Positions 9,362 through 17,921 of a stretch of DNA of 64,000 nt are shown here, piece after piece (positions within the stretch are counted from its first letter, which is position 1; the number at the start of each line of letters is the position of its first letter). Origin of the DNA: Desulfovibrio desulfuricans DSM 642 (GTDB taxonomy: Bacteria > Desulfobacterota > Desulfovibrionia > Desulfovibrionales > Desulfovibrionaceae); contig NZ_ATUZ01000011.1 in assembly GCF_000420465.1 (NCBI RefSeq), forward strand, positions 124,001 through 188,000. The letters run 5' to 3'. The position numbers and the translations under genes are program-made. The notes under the pieces were generated by a model, which saw nothing but the letters and a program-made list of their open reading frames with translations, ran no database searches and was not told the DNA's origin.

Positions 9362-10255
9362 CTAAATGACCTTGTTCAGCGCGTATTCAATGATACCTTC
9401 CGCGCCAGCGAGGCGCAGGCGGGGAATCAGATCGCGCACCACATCAATCTGCACCACGGATTCCACCGAAAGCCAGTGGGTGTCGCGCAGGGGCGAAACC
9501 GTGGGCGAATTGAGCGAGGGCAGCATTTCAAGGATGGCGGCCAGATTGTCCGCTGGCGCGTTCATCTTGAGGGCCACCAGATTTTCTGCCTTGAGCGCGC
9601 CCTGGAGCAGCAGATCGAGCTGTTCGATTTTGGCGCGCTTGGCGGGGTCTTTCCACGCTTCTTTATTAGCAATGAGCACTGGGTAGGAAATCATGACCTC
9701 GTCAATAATGTGCAGGCCGTGAGCGCGGATGGTGGTGCCGGTTTCGGTCACTTCCACGATGCCGTCAGCCAGGCCTTCCACTACCTTGGCTTCGGTCGCG
9801 CCCCACGAATAGAACACGTCAACCTTAACGCCTTCGCGGTCAAAATAGCGCTGCGTCAGGCCTTGAAGCTCTGTGGCGATGCGCTTGCCCGCGAGGTCGG
9901 CGGCCTTCTGGTAGGGCGAATCGCCCGCCACGGCCAGCACCCAGCGGCAGGGGCGGTTGGAGGTCTTGGAATATACGAGGTCAGAAACGCGTACCACTTT
10001 GTCTTCGTGGTTGCGCTCGGTCAGCCAGTCAAGGCCGGTGATGCCCACGTCCAGCACGCCAGCTTCGATGTATTCGCCGATTTCCTGTACGCGGCAGAGC
10101 GAGGCTGTGATCTGCGGGTCGTTGATGTCGGGAAAATAGTTGCGCGTATGTTTGCGGATTTTCCAGCCCGCGCGTTCAAAAAGGTTGATGGTGGCTTCTT
10201 CCAGCGAGCCCTTGGGCACGCCAAGCTTGATGATGGGCATGGTATCCGCGCTCAT
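9362..10255 (-). CDS. hisG: ATP phosphoribosyltransferase, long form
   Basis: 297 residues, the length of the long (HisG-L) form that includes a C-terminal ACT-like regulatory domain for histidine feedback. It starts the histidine pathway by joining ATP and PRPP. Diagnostic stretches are LGVPKGSLEEATINLFERAG at the N-terminus and GLADGIVEVTETGTTIRAHG in the PRPP-binding region. No hisZ is needed with this form. Its ATG follows GAAGGAAACTGTC. It lies 12 bases after hisI, so the two form an operon hisI-hisG. Confidence 0.97.
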   Translation of the reverse strand: MSADTMPIIKLGVPKGSLEEATINLFERAGWKIRKHTRNYFPDINDPQITASLCRVQEIGEYIEAGVLDVGITGLDWLTERNHEDKVVRVSDLVYSKTSNRPCRWVLAVAGDSPYQKAADLAGKRIATELQGLTQRYFDREGVKVDVFYSWGATEAKVVEGLADGIVEVTETGTTIRAHGLHIIDEVMISYPVLIANKEAWKDPAKRAKIEQLDLLLQGALKAENLVALKMNAPADNLAAILEMLPSLNSPTVSPLRDTHWLSVESVVQIDVVRDLIPRLRLAGAEGIIEYALNKVI

Positions 10256-10267
10256 GACAGTTTCCTT

Positions 10268-10684
10268 CTATCGACCGTAGACTTTTTTTGGGTCAAAAAC
10301 CTGCGGGGAGCATTCCCGCACCGAACCTTGCTTCAATTCCCTGTAAAAGCAGGAGCGCCGTCCGGTATGACAGGCGGCCCCGCCGATCTGCTCAATGAGC
10401 AGCAGTATTGTGTCATTGTCACAATCAAGCCGCAGGGAACGCACTTTTTGTACATTGCCCGATGTGCCGCCCTTGTGCCAAAGTTCCTTGCGGCTGCGGC
10501 TCCAGTAATGGGCCTCGCCGGTTTCAAGGGTTTTGCGCCATGCGTCTTCGTTCATATAGGCCAGCATAAGCACTTCGCCGCTGTCGCAATCCTGCGCGAT
10601 GGCGGGCAAAAGCCCCTTGCTGAAGTCGGGCTGAAACCCGGGGTTGCCTTCCAGAGCCGCGCTGCCGTCAGGGGTAGCGGACAT
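10268..10684 (-). CDS. hisI: Phosphoribosyl-AMP cyclohydrolase
   Basis: 138 residues, the monofunctional HisI without the HisE pyrophosphohydrolase domain. The metal motif DCDND (D87, D89, D91) and the zinc cysteines C88, C105 and C112 (in [12 protein letters not shown]) are all present, as is [12 protein letters not shown]. It opens the adenine ring of PR-AMP in step three of histidine synthesis. The start was chosen for its AAGGAGG site; an upstream extension of 67 codons has no support. It sits directly before hisG and back to back with a helicase gene. Confidence 0.97.
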   Translation of the reverse strand: MSATPDGSAALEGNPGFQPDFSKGLLPAIAQDCDSGEVLMLAYMNEDAWRKTLETGEAHYWSRSRKELWHKGGTSGNVQKVRSLRLDCDNDTILLLIEQIGGAACHTGRRSCFYRELKQGSVRECSPQVFDPKKVYGR

Positions 10685-10939
10685 GGGGCCTCCTTTGTTG
10701 TGTCGGCTGGCAGGGCTGTGCGCGCTTGCGTTGTGCCGACAAAATGCGGTGTCTAATAGTGTGGTTTGTTCCGCGCAAACAGTTAAATCTACCTGCAAGA
10801 GCCGCAGGACGCAAGCGCGGCGTTCCTGAGGCGGCATGGTCTGCCGCAAAAGGCGCAACTTGCGAATCCATGCCGGGTGTGGCATGCTGGCACGTTAGCA
10901 AAACTCTTAGTTATGGCGGGTGTGCCGCCGGGAAAATAC

Positions 10940-12685
10940 ATGGCCGATTACGATTCCACTATGAATGATTGTGCGGATTCCGCTTCTGATGCCGCGTTGC
11001 ACGGCATTTCCGTCAGCGAACCCGATGACGCCCTGCCCAGGGTTACCCTTGACGAATTGCCCGAGGCCGTGAGTGCGGCCTGCCGCCGGGCTGGCTGGCA
11101 AAGCCTTATGCCCGTGCAGTCGCTGGCCTTGCCCTATCTGCTGGCCGGGCGCGACATCATGGTGCAGTCCCGCACTGGCAGCGGCAAGACTGGCTGCTAC
11201 CTCTTGCCCATGCTTCCCCATATTTCCGCCGACCTCAAGGCCCCGCAGGCTCTGGTGCTGGCCCCCACGCGCGAGCTCGCCGTTCAGGTTGAGCGAGAGG
11301 CCGCTGTAATTTTTGCAGAAACAGGCATCCGCACTGTCGCTGTTTATGGCGGCGTGGGCTATAAAAAGCAGATGGATGCCCTGCGCGACGGCGCGCAGGT
11401 TATTGTGGGCACGCCTGGGCGCGTGCTTGACCACTTGCTGCGCCGCACCATGGAACTGCGCGACCTGCGCGTTCTGGTTTTTGACGAGGCCGACCGTATG
11501 CTTTCCATCGGGTTTTATCCCGACATGAAGGAAATCCAGAGCTATCTGCCGCAAAAGCGCATCCATACATGCCTGTTTTCCGCCACGTATCCGCCCCATG
11601 TACTCAAGCTGGCGCTTGAATTCATGGCGGAACCGGCCATGCTTTCCCTTTCGCAAAAAGAAGTGCACGTGGCCGAAGTGCAGCACCTCTTTTGCGAGGT
11701 GAAGCCTATGGATAAAGACCGCGCGCTCGTGCGCCTGCTGGAAACGGAAAACCCCGCCTCCGCCATTATTTTTTGCAATACCAAGTCCAACGTTCATTAT
11801 GTGACGGGCGTTTTGCAGGGCTTTGGCTACAGCGCCGACGAGCTTTCCGCGGATCTTTCGCAGTCGCGCCGCGAGGCCGTGCTTGAAAAAATCCGCGAGG
11901 GCAAGCTGCAATATCTTGTAGCTACGGATGTTGCGGCGCGCGGCATTGACATTGCGCAGCTCTCACACGTCTTTCTGTACGAGCCGCCGGAAGATCACGA
12001 AAGCTACATCCATCGCGCAGGCCGCACAGGCCGCGCGGGTGCTGCCGGTACGGTCATTTCGCTGGTGGACGTGATGCAGCGCATGGAGCTTGACCGTATC
12101 GCCAAGCACTACAAGATCGGCATAATGCCCCTGCCTCTGCCTTCGGACGAAGACGTGGCGCGGGTAGCCGGAGCCAGACTGACCGCCATTCTTGAAGGGC
12201 GGTTCCGCAATCTGACCGGGCTTGAACGCATGCGCGTCGGGCGCTATGCCCAGCTTGCGCGCGATCTGGCCACGCAGAGCGATGAAGAAGACAACGTACT
12301 GCTTCTGGCCATGCTGCTGGATGCCTGCCATCAGGAAAGCCTGTGCGAAACGCGCTTTCCCGATGGGCGGCCTCGCGCCGCCGAGGGCCAGCAGCGTCAG
12401 TCGCGTCAGGCAAAGCTGGGCCGTTCACGCGGTGCCCGGCCAAAGCCGTCCGGTGGCCGCAGCGCGGACGCAGTGGAAGCCAGCCCCGCTGCCTCTGAAG
12501 GGCAGAGCGGGGGATCAGCCCAGGATTCCGGTTCTGATTCCGGCGCTGGCGAGGGCAAATCTTCGCATTCCGGCAATCGTCGCCGCCGTTCCTCGCGACG
12601 CCGTGGCGGCAATGCAACCGAGGGTACTGCAGGGCAATCTGCCGACGGGCAGGGCCAGGGTTCGCCCCGCGAGGGCGGAGACTAG
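10940..12685 (+). CDS. DEAD-box ATP-dependent RNA helicase
   Basis: 581 residues. All superfamily 2 motifs are visible: Q motif region, TGSGKT (about 78-83), PTREL, TPGR, DEAD (about 182-185), SAT (about 214), TDVAARGIDI and HRAGRTGR (about 357). The last 110 residues are a low-complexity Ser/Gly/Arg-rich tail with an RRRRSSRRRGG patch, typical of RNA-binding tails of cold-shock or ribosome-assembly helicases such as DeaD or RhlE. Which one it is cannot be decided. A start 21 codons further upstream is possible. The next gene follows after 42 bases. Confidence 0.93.
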   Translation: MADYDSTMNDCADSASDAALHGISVSEPDDALPRVTLDELPEAVSAACRRAGWQSLMPVQSLALPYLLAGRDIMVQSRTGSGKTGCYLLPMLPHISADLKAPQALVLAPTRELAVQVEREAAVIFAETGIRTVAVYGGVGYKKQMDALRDGAQVIVGTPGRVLDHLLRRTMELRDLRVLVFDEADRMLSIGFYPDMKEIQSYLPQKRIHTCLFSATYPPHVLKLALEFMAEPAMLSLSQKEVHVAEVQHLFCEVKPMDKDRALVRLLETENPASAIIFCNTKSNVHYVTGVLQGFGYSADELSADLSQSRREAVLEKIREGKLQYLVATDVAARGIDIAQLSHVFLYEPPEDHESYIHRAGRTGRAGAAGTVISLVDVMQRMELDRIAKHYKIGIMPLPLPSDEDVARVAGARLTAILEGRFRNLTGLERMRVGRYAQLARDLATQSDEEDNVLLLAMLLDACHQESLCETRFPDGRPRAAEGQQRQSRQAKLGRSRGARPKPSGGRSADAVEASPAASEGQSGGSAQDSGSDSGAGEGKSSHSGNRRRRSSRRRGGNATEGTAGQSADGQGQGSPREGGD

Positions 12686-12727
12686 GCATTTGGGGATCTT
12701 ACGAGCAAACAGTTAAGTGTGACAGCC

Positions 12728-13225
12728 ATGCAGAACAGTGACGATCTCACCACGCAGGAGGCATCGACAGACGGTGCCCCGTCTGAAGCCGCGCGCGCGG
12801 CTTTGGAGAATTTCAAGGCATTGCTGGCCGATGCCGACTTTACCCTTGAGCTTGAACTGCTGGGCATCAAGCGCATGCAGTTTATGCGCCGCCGCCAGAT
12901 GCAGTCGGAACTCATGGGGCTCTACATGGCCCTGTGGCGACTGGCGCTGGCGCGGTCTTTTCCTGTTGATGCGCCACGCATGTTTGAGCTTTTTCAGCAG
13001 GAATACGTGCGGGCGTACAAGGACAAGCACAGCAGCCATATTGTGCAGCGGGCCAATGAATACTGGGCCATGCTTGAGCCACGGGGCGATGGCGACTTCA
13101 GCGAAGTTGCCCGGCACCTGAGTTCCTTTTCCACGCAGGATCCCGGTCAGGCCAAGAGCATCAATCTCAAACTGGTGCTGCATATCCGCAAGATTTACAA
13201 ACTCGTTTTCGACCGGCTCATCTAG
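12728..13225 (+). CDS. Conserved hypothetical alpha-helical protein
   Basis: 165 residues from the ATG; a GTG nine bases upstream is an alternative start. I recognise no family. It is soluble, strongly helical and rich in Leu, Met and Arg (KRMQFMRRRQMQSELMGLY), with no cysteines. It lies between a DEAD-box helicase and ribF on the same strand with short gaps, so it is probably co-transcribed. The even charge distribution and lack of low complexity suggest a folded protein. No function is claimed. Confidence 0.7.
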   Translation: MQNSDDLTTQEASTDGAPSEAARAALENFKALLADADFTLELELLGIKRMQFMRRRQMQSELMGLYMALWRLALARSFPVDAPRMFELFQQEYVRAYKDKHSSHIVQRANEYWAMLEPRGDGDFSEVARHLSSFSTQDPGQAKSINLKLVLHIRKIYKLVFDRLI

Positions 13226-13266
13226 CCGCCGGGCGTGCGCTATCTGTTCGGGAACCGACATATATA

Positions 13267-14193
13267 ATGAAAATCGTCCATTCAGTTGACGCGCTGGGCA
13301 CCCTCGCGGGTGCGGCCGTCACCATCGGCAATTTCGACGGCGTCCATCTTGGGCATCAGGCTCTTATCCGCCGCACCCTCGAGGTTGCTACGCTGGAAGG
13401 CCTGACCCCGGTGGTCATGACCTTCTGGCCGCATCCCCGCCAGGTGCTCTTTCCCGAGCGCGGGCACATGCCCCTCACCACGCGCGAAGACAGGTTCGCC
13501 CTGCTTGAAACGCTGGGCGTTCCCTTTGTGCTTGAGCTGCCCTTTACGCGCGAACTGGCCTCGCTGGATGCCGGAACATTCGTGCAGACCATTCTTGAAC
13601 CCATGCATCTGCGCCGCCTTGTGGTGGGCTACGATTTTACGCTGGGCCGCAACCGTGGGGGGCAGGTCACCGTACTGCGCGAGCTTGGCGCACTGACCGG
13701 CTTTACCGTTGAACAGCTTGAACCCGTGCTGGTAGATGGCACGGTGGTCAGCTCCACATCTCTGCGCGGACTTATCGGCCAGGGAGATGTGGCGAGGGCC
13801 GCGCGCCTGCTTGGGCGATTCCACGGTTTCAGCGGCGAAGTTGTGCACGGCGATGGGCGCGGGGCTGGCCTGGGCTTCCCCACCGCCAACCAGCGCAAGC
13901 CCGAAGTGGTGCTTCCTGTGGAAGGCGTGTACGCCACCCGCGCAACTCTGGACGGGCACGCATGGCCCGCAGTGACCTGTGTGGGCCGCAAACCCACCTT
14001 TGGCGACAACGAACTTGGTGTTGAAACTTTTTTGCTGGAAGACGGCAAAAACCTTTATGGTCAGATGATGCGCCTGGAGTTTGTGGGCCGTGTGCGGGGT
14101 GAAGAACGCTTTGCCTCCGTGGACGCGCTCAAACAGCGCATTGCCCAGGATGTGAAGGACGCCCGCTCCCTGCTTGCGCAAGCTGCATTTTAG
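13267..14193 (+). CDS. ribF: Bifunctional riboflavin kinase/FMN adenylyltransferase
   Basis: 308 residues, normal for RibF. The N-terminal nucleotidyltransferase domain carries IGNFDGVHLGH (about 20-30, with the HxGH motif at 27-30) and a later VSSTSLR motif. The C-terminal kinase domain has GAGLGFPTAN near residue 200. It turns riboflavin into FMN and then FAD, needed here by flavodoxin, Roo and other flavoproteins. The spacing of 41 bases from the previous gene and 26 bases to the next suggests a co-transcribed group. Confidence 0.97.
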   Translation: MKIVHSVDALGTLAGAAVTIGNFDGVHLGHQALIRRTLEVATLEGLTPVVMTFWPHPRQVLFPERGHMPLTTREDRFALLETLGVPFVLELPFTRELASLDAGTFVQTILEPMHLRRLVVGYDFTLGRNRGGQVTVLRELGALTGFTVEQLEPVLVDGTVVSSTSLRGLIGQGDVARAARLLGRFHGFSGEVVHGDGRGAGLGFPTANQRKPEVVLPVEGVYATRATLDGHAWPAVTCVGRKPTFGDNELGVETFLLEDGKNLYGQMMRLEFVGRVRGEERFASVDALKQRIAQDVKDARSLLAQAAF

Positions 14194-14219
14194 GAGGGTC
14201 GGGGGCGGCTGGAGAAACC

Positions 14220-15062
14220 ATGATCTGCGCCGACATTCATAACCATACCGTTGCTTCGCACGGCCTTGCCACAGTGGGCGAAATGTTTGCTGCCGCACTG
14301 GCGCGCAATCTGGTCTGGTACGGTTTTTCAGAACATTCCCCCCTGCCGCCCGGTTATTCCTGCCCCTTGTACAAGGGCGACCTCTCCGTGACCTTCCCTG
14401 CCTATGCCGACGAAGTACTGGCCTTGAGAGAGCAGACCGCCAGCCCAAAATCTGGCGCGCAGGCCCAACCGCGTGTACTGCTGGGCATGGAGCTTGACTG
14501 GCTGCCGGTCAACACACCCTGGATGCGCGATATGGTCAGCCGCTATGCTTTTGACTACATCATCGGCGGGCTGCATTTTGTGGACGATGTGCCTGTAGGC
14601 TCTCCCCGCAGTTGGGGGCCGGAGGTTGAGCGCCAAGAGCGTTTTGCGCGTTACGATGCCTATTATGATGCCATGCGTGAGCTGGCTGCCAGCGGGATGG
14701 TGGATGTGGTGGCCCACCCGGATTTCATCAAGGTGTGCTGCTTTGATGATTTTCAGGCATGGCTGGCCCTGCCGGGCAGCACCGACCGCATAGCAGCCGT
14801 GCTTGAGGCCATGCGCGCTACAGATACAGCCATGGAAGTTTCTTCGGCTGGCTTGCGCAAGCCCTTCCACGAACCCTACCCCGGCCCGGTCATCATGCGC
14901 TTGGCGGCGGATCTGGGTCTGCGCATCAGCTTTGGTTCCGATGCGCACAATATGGAAGACACTGGCTCGCACTTCATGGAATTGGCGGCCTATGCCGCGT
15001 CCTTTGGTTTTTCGCGCAGCCGCATTTGCGTAAGCCGTGAGCGCAGGGAACTGACGTTCTAG
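14220..15062 (+). CDS. PHP-domain histidinol-phosphatase-like hydrolase
   Basis: 280 residues. The N-terminal DIHNHT (residues 5-10), FSEHSP, the VVAHPD stretch and the late FGSDAHN motif are the metal-binding elements of the PHP family, and the overall plan fits the HisJ/HisK-type histidinol-phosphate phosphatase. Dephosphorylating histidinol phosphate would complement hisG-hisI 4 kb away, but other phosphoester substrates are possible. The ATG has GGAGAAACC before it. A strong terminator follows. Confidence 0.85.
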   Translation: MICADIHNHTVASHGLATVGEMFAAALARNLVWYGFSEHSPLPPGYSCPLYKGDLSVTFPAYADEVLALREQTASPKSGAQAQPRVLLGMELDWLPVNTPWMRDMVSRYAFDYIIGGLHFVDDVPVGSPRSWGPEVERQERFARYDAYYDAMRELAASGMVDVVAHPDFIKVCCFDDFQAWLALPGSTDRIAAVLEAMRATDTAMEVSSAGLRKPFHEPYPGPVIMRLAADLGLRISFGSDAHNMEDTGSHFMELAAYAASFGFSRSRICVSRERRELTF

Positions 15063-15121
15063 CACGTTTGATGAGTTTTTTGGCGCACATCCCTGCTGAT
15101 GCAGGGTGCAGAAATATAGAA

Positions 15122-15162
15122 AAGTCCCCGCTCTTCATATGAAGAACGGGGACTTGCTTTTT
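15122..15162. terminator. Rho-independent terminator
   Basis: AAGTCCCCG (15122-15130) pairs with CGGGGACTT (15147-15155), with an inner TCTTCATATGAAGA palindrome and GCTTTTTG after it. It separates two convergent genes and could work both ways. Confidence 0.8.
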
Positions 15163-15179
15163 GTCGTTTGTTCCGCCGC

Positions 15180-15797
15180 TTACTGCAGCAGGCCCACAGT
15201 CTGGACAATAAATATCTTCCAGCCCTCGGTCAGCGGGAGCTTGCCGTCAAGAGCGTGCAGGCCGGAAACGTGCACATAGTTGCCAAGGCCTGCCGAGGCG
15301 CAGAAAAGTCCGGCGTTCTGGTAGAGGGACCCCACGTGCGCCCCGCCCCATTCGTTGCCCTGCGGTATGGCGTAGAGCAGGGTGAGCGAGCCGCCGCCCA
15401 TCTGGGTGCGCCAGTCGCCATCCAGCACCTTGACGAGGGCGTGGGCGGGTTCATAGAGCCATACGCCGCTTTCAAGGGCCACGTACAGACGCACATCCTG
15501 ACGGTTCATGGCCGTGGGGGCGGTTCTGCGCCCATCCTCGCGGTTGATGCCCCAAGTCGCCCACAAAAGATCGCTCAACTGCTGGGGCGAAAGTGCCGCG
15601 CCGCTGTAGCCCTTTCTGGTAGTGTGGCGCTGGGCCAGGGCCTGCATCAGCGGCATTCCGCCGGTTTTGTTGGGTGCGGGCAGCTCCATGCGGGCGGTGC
15701 TGTCCGCAGCGCTCACAGCCTTGGGAGCGGCGGGGATAAGGGCAAGAGCCGCCAGCGATAGCAGCAGGGAAAGTGAGTGTCTGACGGTACGGATCAT
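15180..15797 (-). CDS. Secreted nitroreductase-family (SagB/ThcOx-like) protein
   Basis: 205 residues. A signal peptide (hydrophobic 8-24, AxA site near residue 30) directs it to the periplasm. The mature part shows the nitroreductase fold landmarks: RHTTRKGYSGAALSPQQLSDLLWATWGIN for FMN binding and NAGLFCASAGLGNYV in the dimer core. Periplasmic FMN proteins of this fold are common in anaerobes; the substrate is unknown. The first, longer reading lacks a ribosome site, whereas CACGGAGAACACC precedes the chosen ATG. It stands alone. Confidence 0.8.
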   Translation of the reverse strand: MIRTVRHSLSLLLSLAALALIPAAPKAVSAADSTARMELPAPNKTGGMPLMQALAQRHTTRKGYSGAALSPQQLSDLLWATWGINREDGRRTAPTAMNRQDVRLYVALESGVWLYEPAHALVKVLDGDWRTQMGGGSLTLLYAIPQGNEWGGAHVGSLYQNAGLFCASAGLGNYVHVSGLHALDGKLPLTEGWKIFIVQTVGLLQ

Positions 15798-15909
15798 GGT
15801 GTTCTCCGTGTGCTGGTTGGTTTGTTCCAGTAGCGGTTCGCTATGAATTACAGGCAAGATTCGTGTTCCGCAAACGCGTAAGGTCGAGCAGGCCGTTACA
15901 GCAGAACGT

Positions 15910-16767
15910 TCAGATTTCGCTTTTGGGGGAGCGCTCCAGCATGGTACCCAGCGCGGCGACCGCGTGTTCGCCGGTCAAGCCCAGGCGGGGGGCCAGTTGG
16001 GGGAGATTTTCAACCGCATCGCAGGGCCGCACGTAGAGCGGCTCCACATCTGCATCAAAATAATCACCGTGACGGGCCAGCAAACACAGCGAGGCCGTAT
16101 CCGGACAGACCAGCCGGGGCATGGTGAATGGAGAGTCGGTCTCCTCTTCTACGGGAACCATACGCATGCCTTCCAGAGCCGCAAATGCATCGGCATTGCG
16201 GGCAAGGCCGCTGCCGCAGATGTGCGTACGGCGGTGCCTGTCGGTGCCATCCGGCAGGGGCGCTCCCTGTGCGGCCTCAATACGGCGCATGGCCTCCTGC
16301 GGTGCGCAGAGGTCAACAGCCTGCGTGGGCTGGGCCGGAATCTGCGGCCCATACGACATGAAGGGCTGGCAATGCACAAGATTGCGGCGTGCGTGCGTGA
16401 GCACCCATACTGGGGTGCCGTAAAACAGGTTGTGCTGGAGCACGGCGCTGGTGGCAAGAGCCTGCATGTAGTCCAGGCCCGCCAGACGGGCCTTCCCCAC
16501 GCGGCGCAGGGCCGCGGCGGTGGTAAGCACCAGCCGTATGCCCGTAAAGGAACCCGGCCCGCGCACGCAGGCAATGCGCCGAAAGTCGGCGGGCTTGATG
16601 CCAAGACTGCTGCAAATCTCTGCCAGAGCCGGAGCCAGAATTTCAGTCGCTCTGTCGGCCTTGTGCCATTCCTGCACGCAGATCAGCCGCTCGTCTTCGG
16701 TGACAATGATCTGGAGCGCCCCCTCTGCGGCATTGAGGATAAGCTCAAGCCCGGTGCCGTTCTGCAT
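15910..16767 (-). CDS. tsaB: tRNA threonylcarbamoyladenosine biosynthesis protein TsaB
   Basis: 285 residues, somewhat longer than the usual 230. The RGPGSFTGIRLVLTTAAALR motif is the TsaB/YeaZ signature. It partners TsaD in making t6A37 on ANN-decoding tRNAs. A central segment (about 150-215) is less conserved and accounts for the extra length. Its start codon overlaps the stop of rseP by one base (TAATG), so translation is probably coupled. It is the last gene of the pyrH-frr-uppS-cdsA-dxr-rseP-tsaB cluster. Confidence 0.9.
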   Translation of the reverse strand: MQNGTGLELILNAAEGALQIIVTEDERLICVQEWHKADRATEILAPALAEICSSLGIKPADFRRIACVRGPGSFTGIRLVLTTAAALRRVGKARLAGLDYMQALATSAVLQHNLFYGTPVWVLTHARRNLVHCQPFMSYGPQIPAQPTQAVDLCAPQEAMRRIEAAQGAPLPDGTDRHRRTHICGSGLARNADAFAALEGMRMVPVEEETDSPFTMPRLVCPDTASLCLLARHGDYFDADVEPLYVRPCDAVENLPQLAPRLGLTGEHAVAALGTMLERSPKSEI

Positions 16768-17921
16768 TATGAGCCGCTCCCGAACCAGCCGGTATTCTTG
16801 AGGATGCGCCACAGGTCGTTATAGGTGGCAAGCAGCATGAGAGCCACCAGCAGGGCAATGCCCGCGCGCATGGCGTAATCCTGCAACCGGGCGTTGAGCG
16901 GACGGCGGAAAATTATTTCCCACAGGCAAAAAACAATCTGCCCGCCATCCAGCACGGGGATGGGCAGCAGGTTCAGAATGCCAAGGTTGATGCTGATGAG
17001 CGCCGCCAGTGCAAGCAGCCCGGCAAGGCCTTCGTGGGCCTGCTTGCCCACCATCTGCATGATCATGATGGGGCCGCCCACCTGATCCAGCGGCACCACG
17101 CGCTCGGCCAGTTTTACAAAACTCTGCCACGTGAGTGAAACCATGTCTGCGGTCTGGCCCGCTCCGGCAATGGCCGCATCGGCAAAGCCGTGCTGCACAA
17201 GCCGCACTGCGCCGGAATTACGGATGCCGATAAGCCATGCGCTTTCTTCTTCGCCAAAGATGGTTTTGCGGATAGAACGTTCAGGCGTGAGTTCCACGCT
17301 GATGATCATGCCCTGCTCGGGCTGCGCGGCTTCATCGGCGCGGGTTTGATCGTCAGCCTGGGGGGCCATGTCCGGGCGCGAAAGCGTGACGGCAAGCGTT
17401 TTGCCGTTGCTCTGCGTGATGGCGTCGGCCATGGCCTGCCAGTTGGCAACGGCAGCGCCGTTGATGCTCACAATGGTGTCGCCGGGCTGAATGCCCGCTT
17501 TGTCCGCAGGGCCATTCTGCACAACGCCGCCAACCTGCGGCAGCAGCACGGGGGTGCCCCAGCCAAGGGCCAGGGTCCAGCAGAGCAGCCACGCCAGAAT
17601 GATATTGGCGGCAGGCCCGGCGGCAACCACAAGCAGACGCTGCCATGCGGGGCGCAAGGCAAAGCTTTCTTTTTCAGTAAAGCCTTCGGGAATGTCCTTG
17701 GGGTCGCTTTCGCCCACCAGGGCCACATAGCCGCCGAGCGGCACCAGCGACAGGGCGTATTCCGTCTTACCCTTGCGGTATTTGAGAATCTTGGGGCCAA
17801 AGCCCAGCGAGAACGTGGAAACGCCCATGCCAAGACCACGCGCCACGGCAAAGTGCCCCAGTTCGTGGAAAAAGATCAGGCCGCCAAGAACGACCACTAC
17901 TGCAATAATTGTTGTCAGCAC
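16767..17921 (-). CDS. rseP: Site-2 intramembrane metalloprotease RseP
   Basis: 384 residues. The zinc motif HELGH is at 19-23 in the first membrane helix and the second metal-side motif NLLPIPVLDGG lies in the C-terminal membrane part. A single PDZ domain sits between them (about 120-215), as in the shorter non-enterobacterial forms. It cleaves anti-sigma factors or other membrane peptides within the bilayer. The start codon is GTG with GGAGG six bases upstream. It overlaps the end of dxr by seven bases. Confidence 0.96.
   Translation of the reverse strand: MLTTIIAVVVVLGGLIFFHELGHFAVARGLGMGVSTFSLGFGPKILKYRKGKTEYALSLVPLGGYVALVGESDPKDIPEGFTEKESFALRPAWQRLLVVAAGPAANIILAWLLCWTLALGWGTPVLLPQVGGVVQNGPADKAGIQPGDTIVSINGAAVANWQAMADAITQSNGKTLAVTLSRPDMAPQADDQTRADEAAQPEQGMIISVELTPERSIRKTIFGEEESAWLIGIRNSGAVRLVQHGFADAAIAGAGQTADMVSLTWQSFVKLAERVVPLDQVGGPIMIMQMVGKQAHEGLAGLLALAALISINLGILNLLPIPVLDGGQIVFCLWEIIFRRPLNARLQDYAMRAGIALLVALMLLATYNDLWRILKNTGWFGSGS

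Noticed and set aside
8768-10756. 662-codon plus-strand frame over YkgJ, hisG and hisI
   Set aside because: Three genes with strong family matches and ribosome sites lie on the opposite strand.
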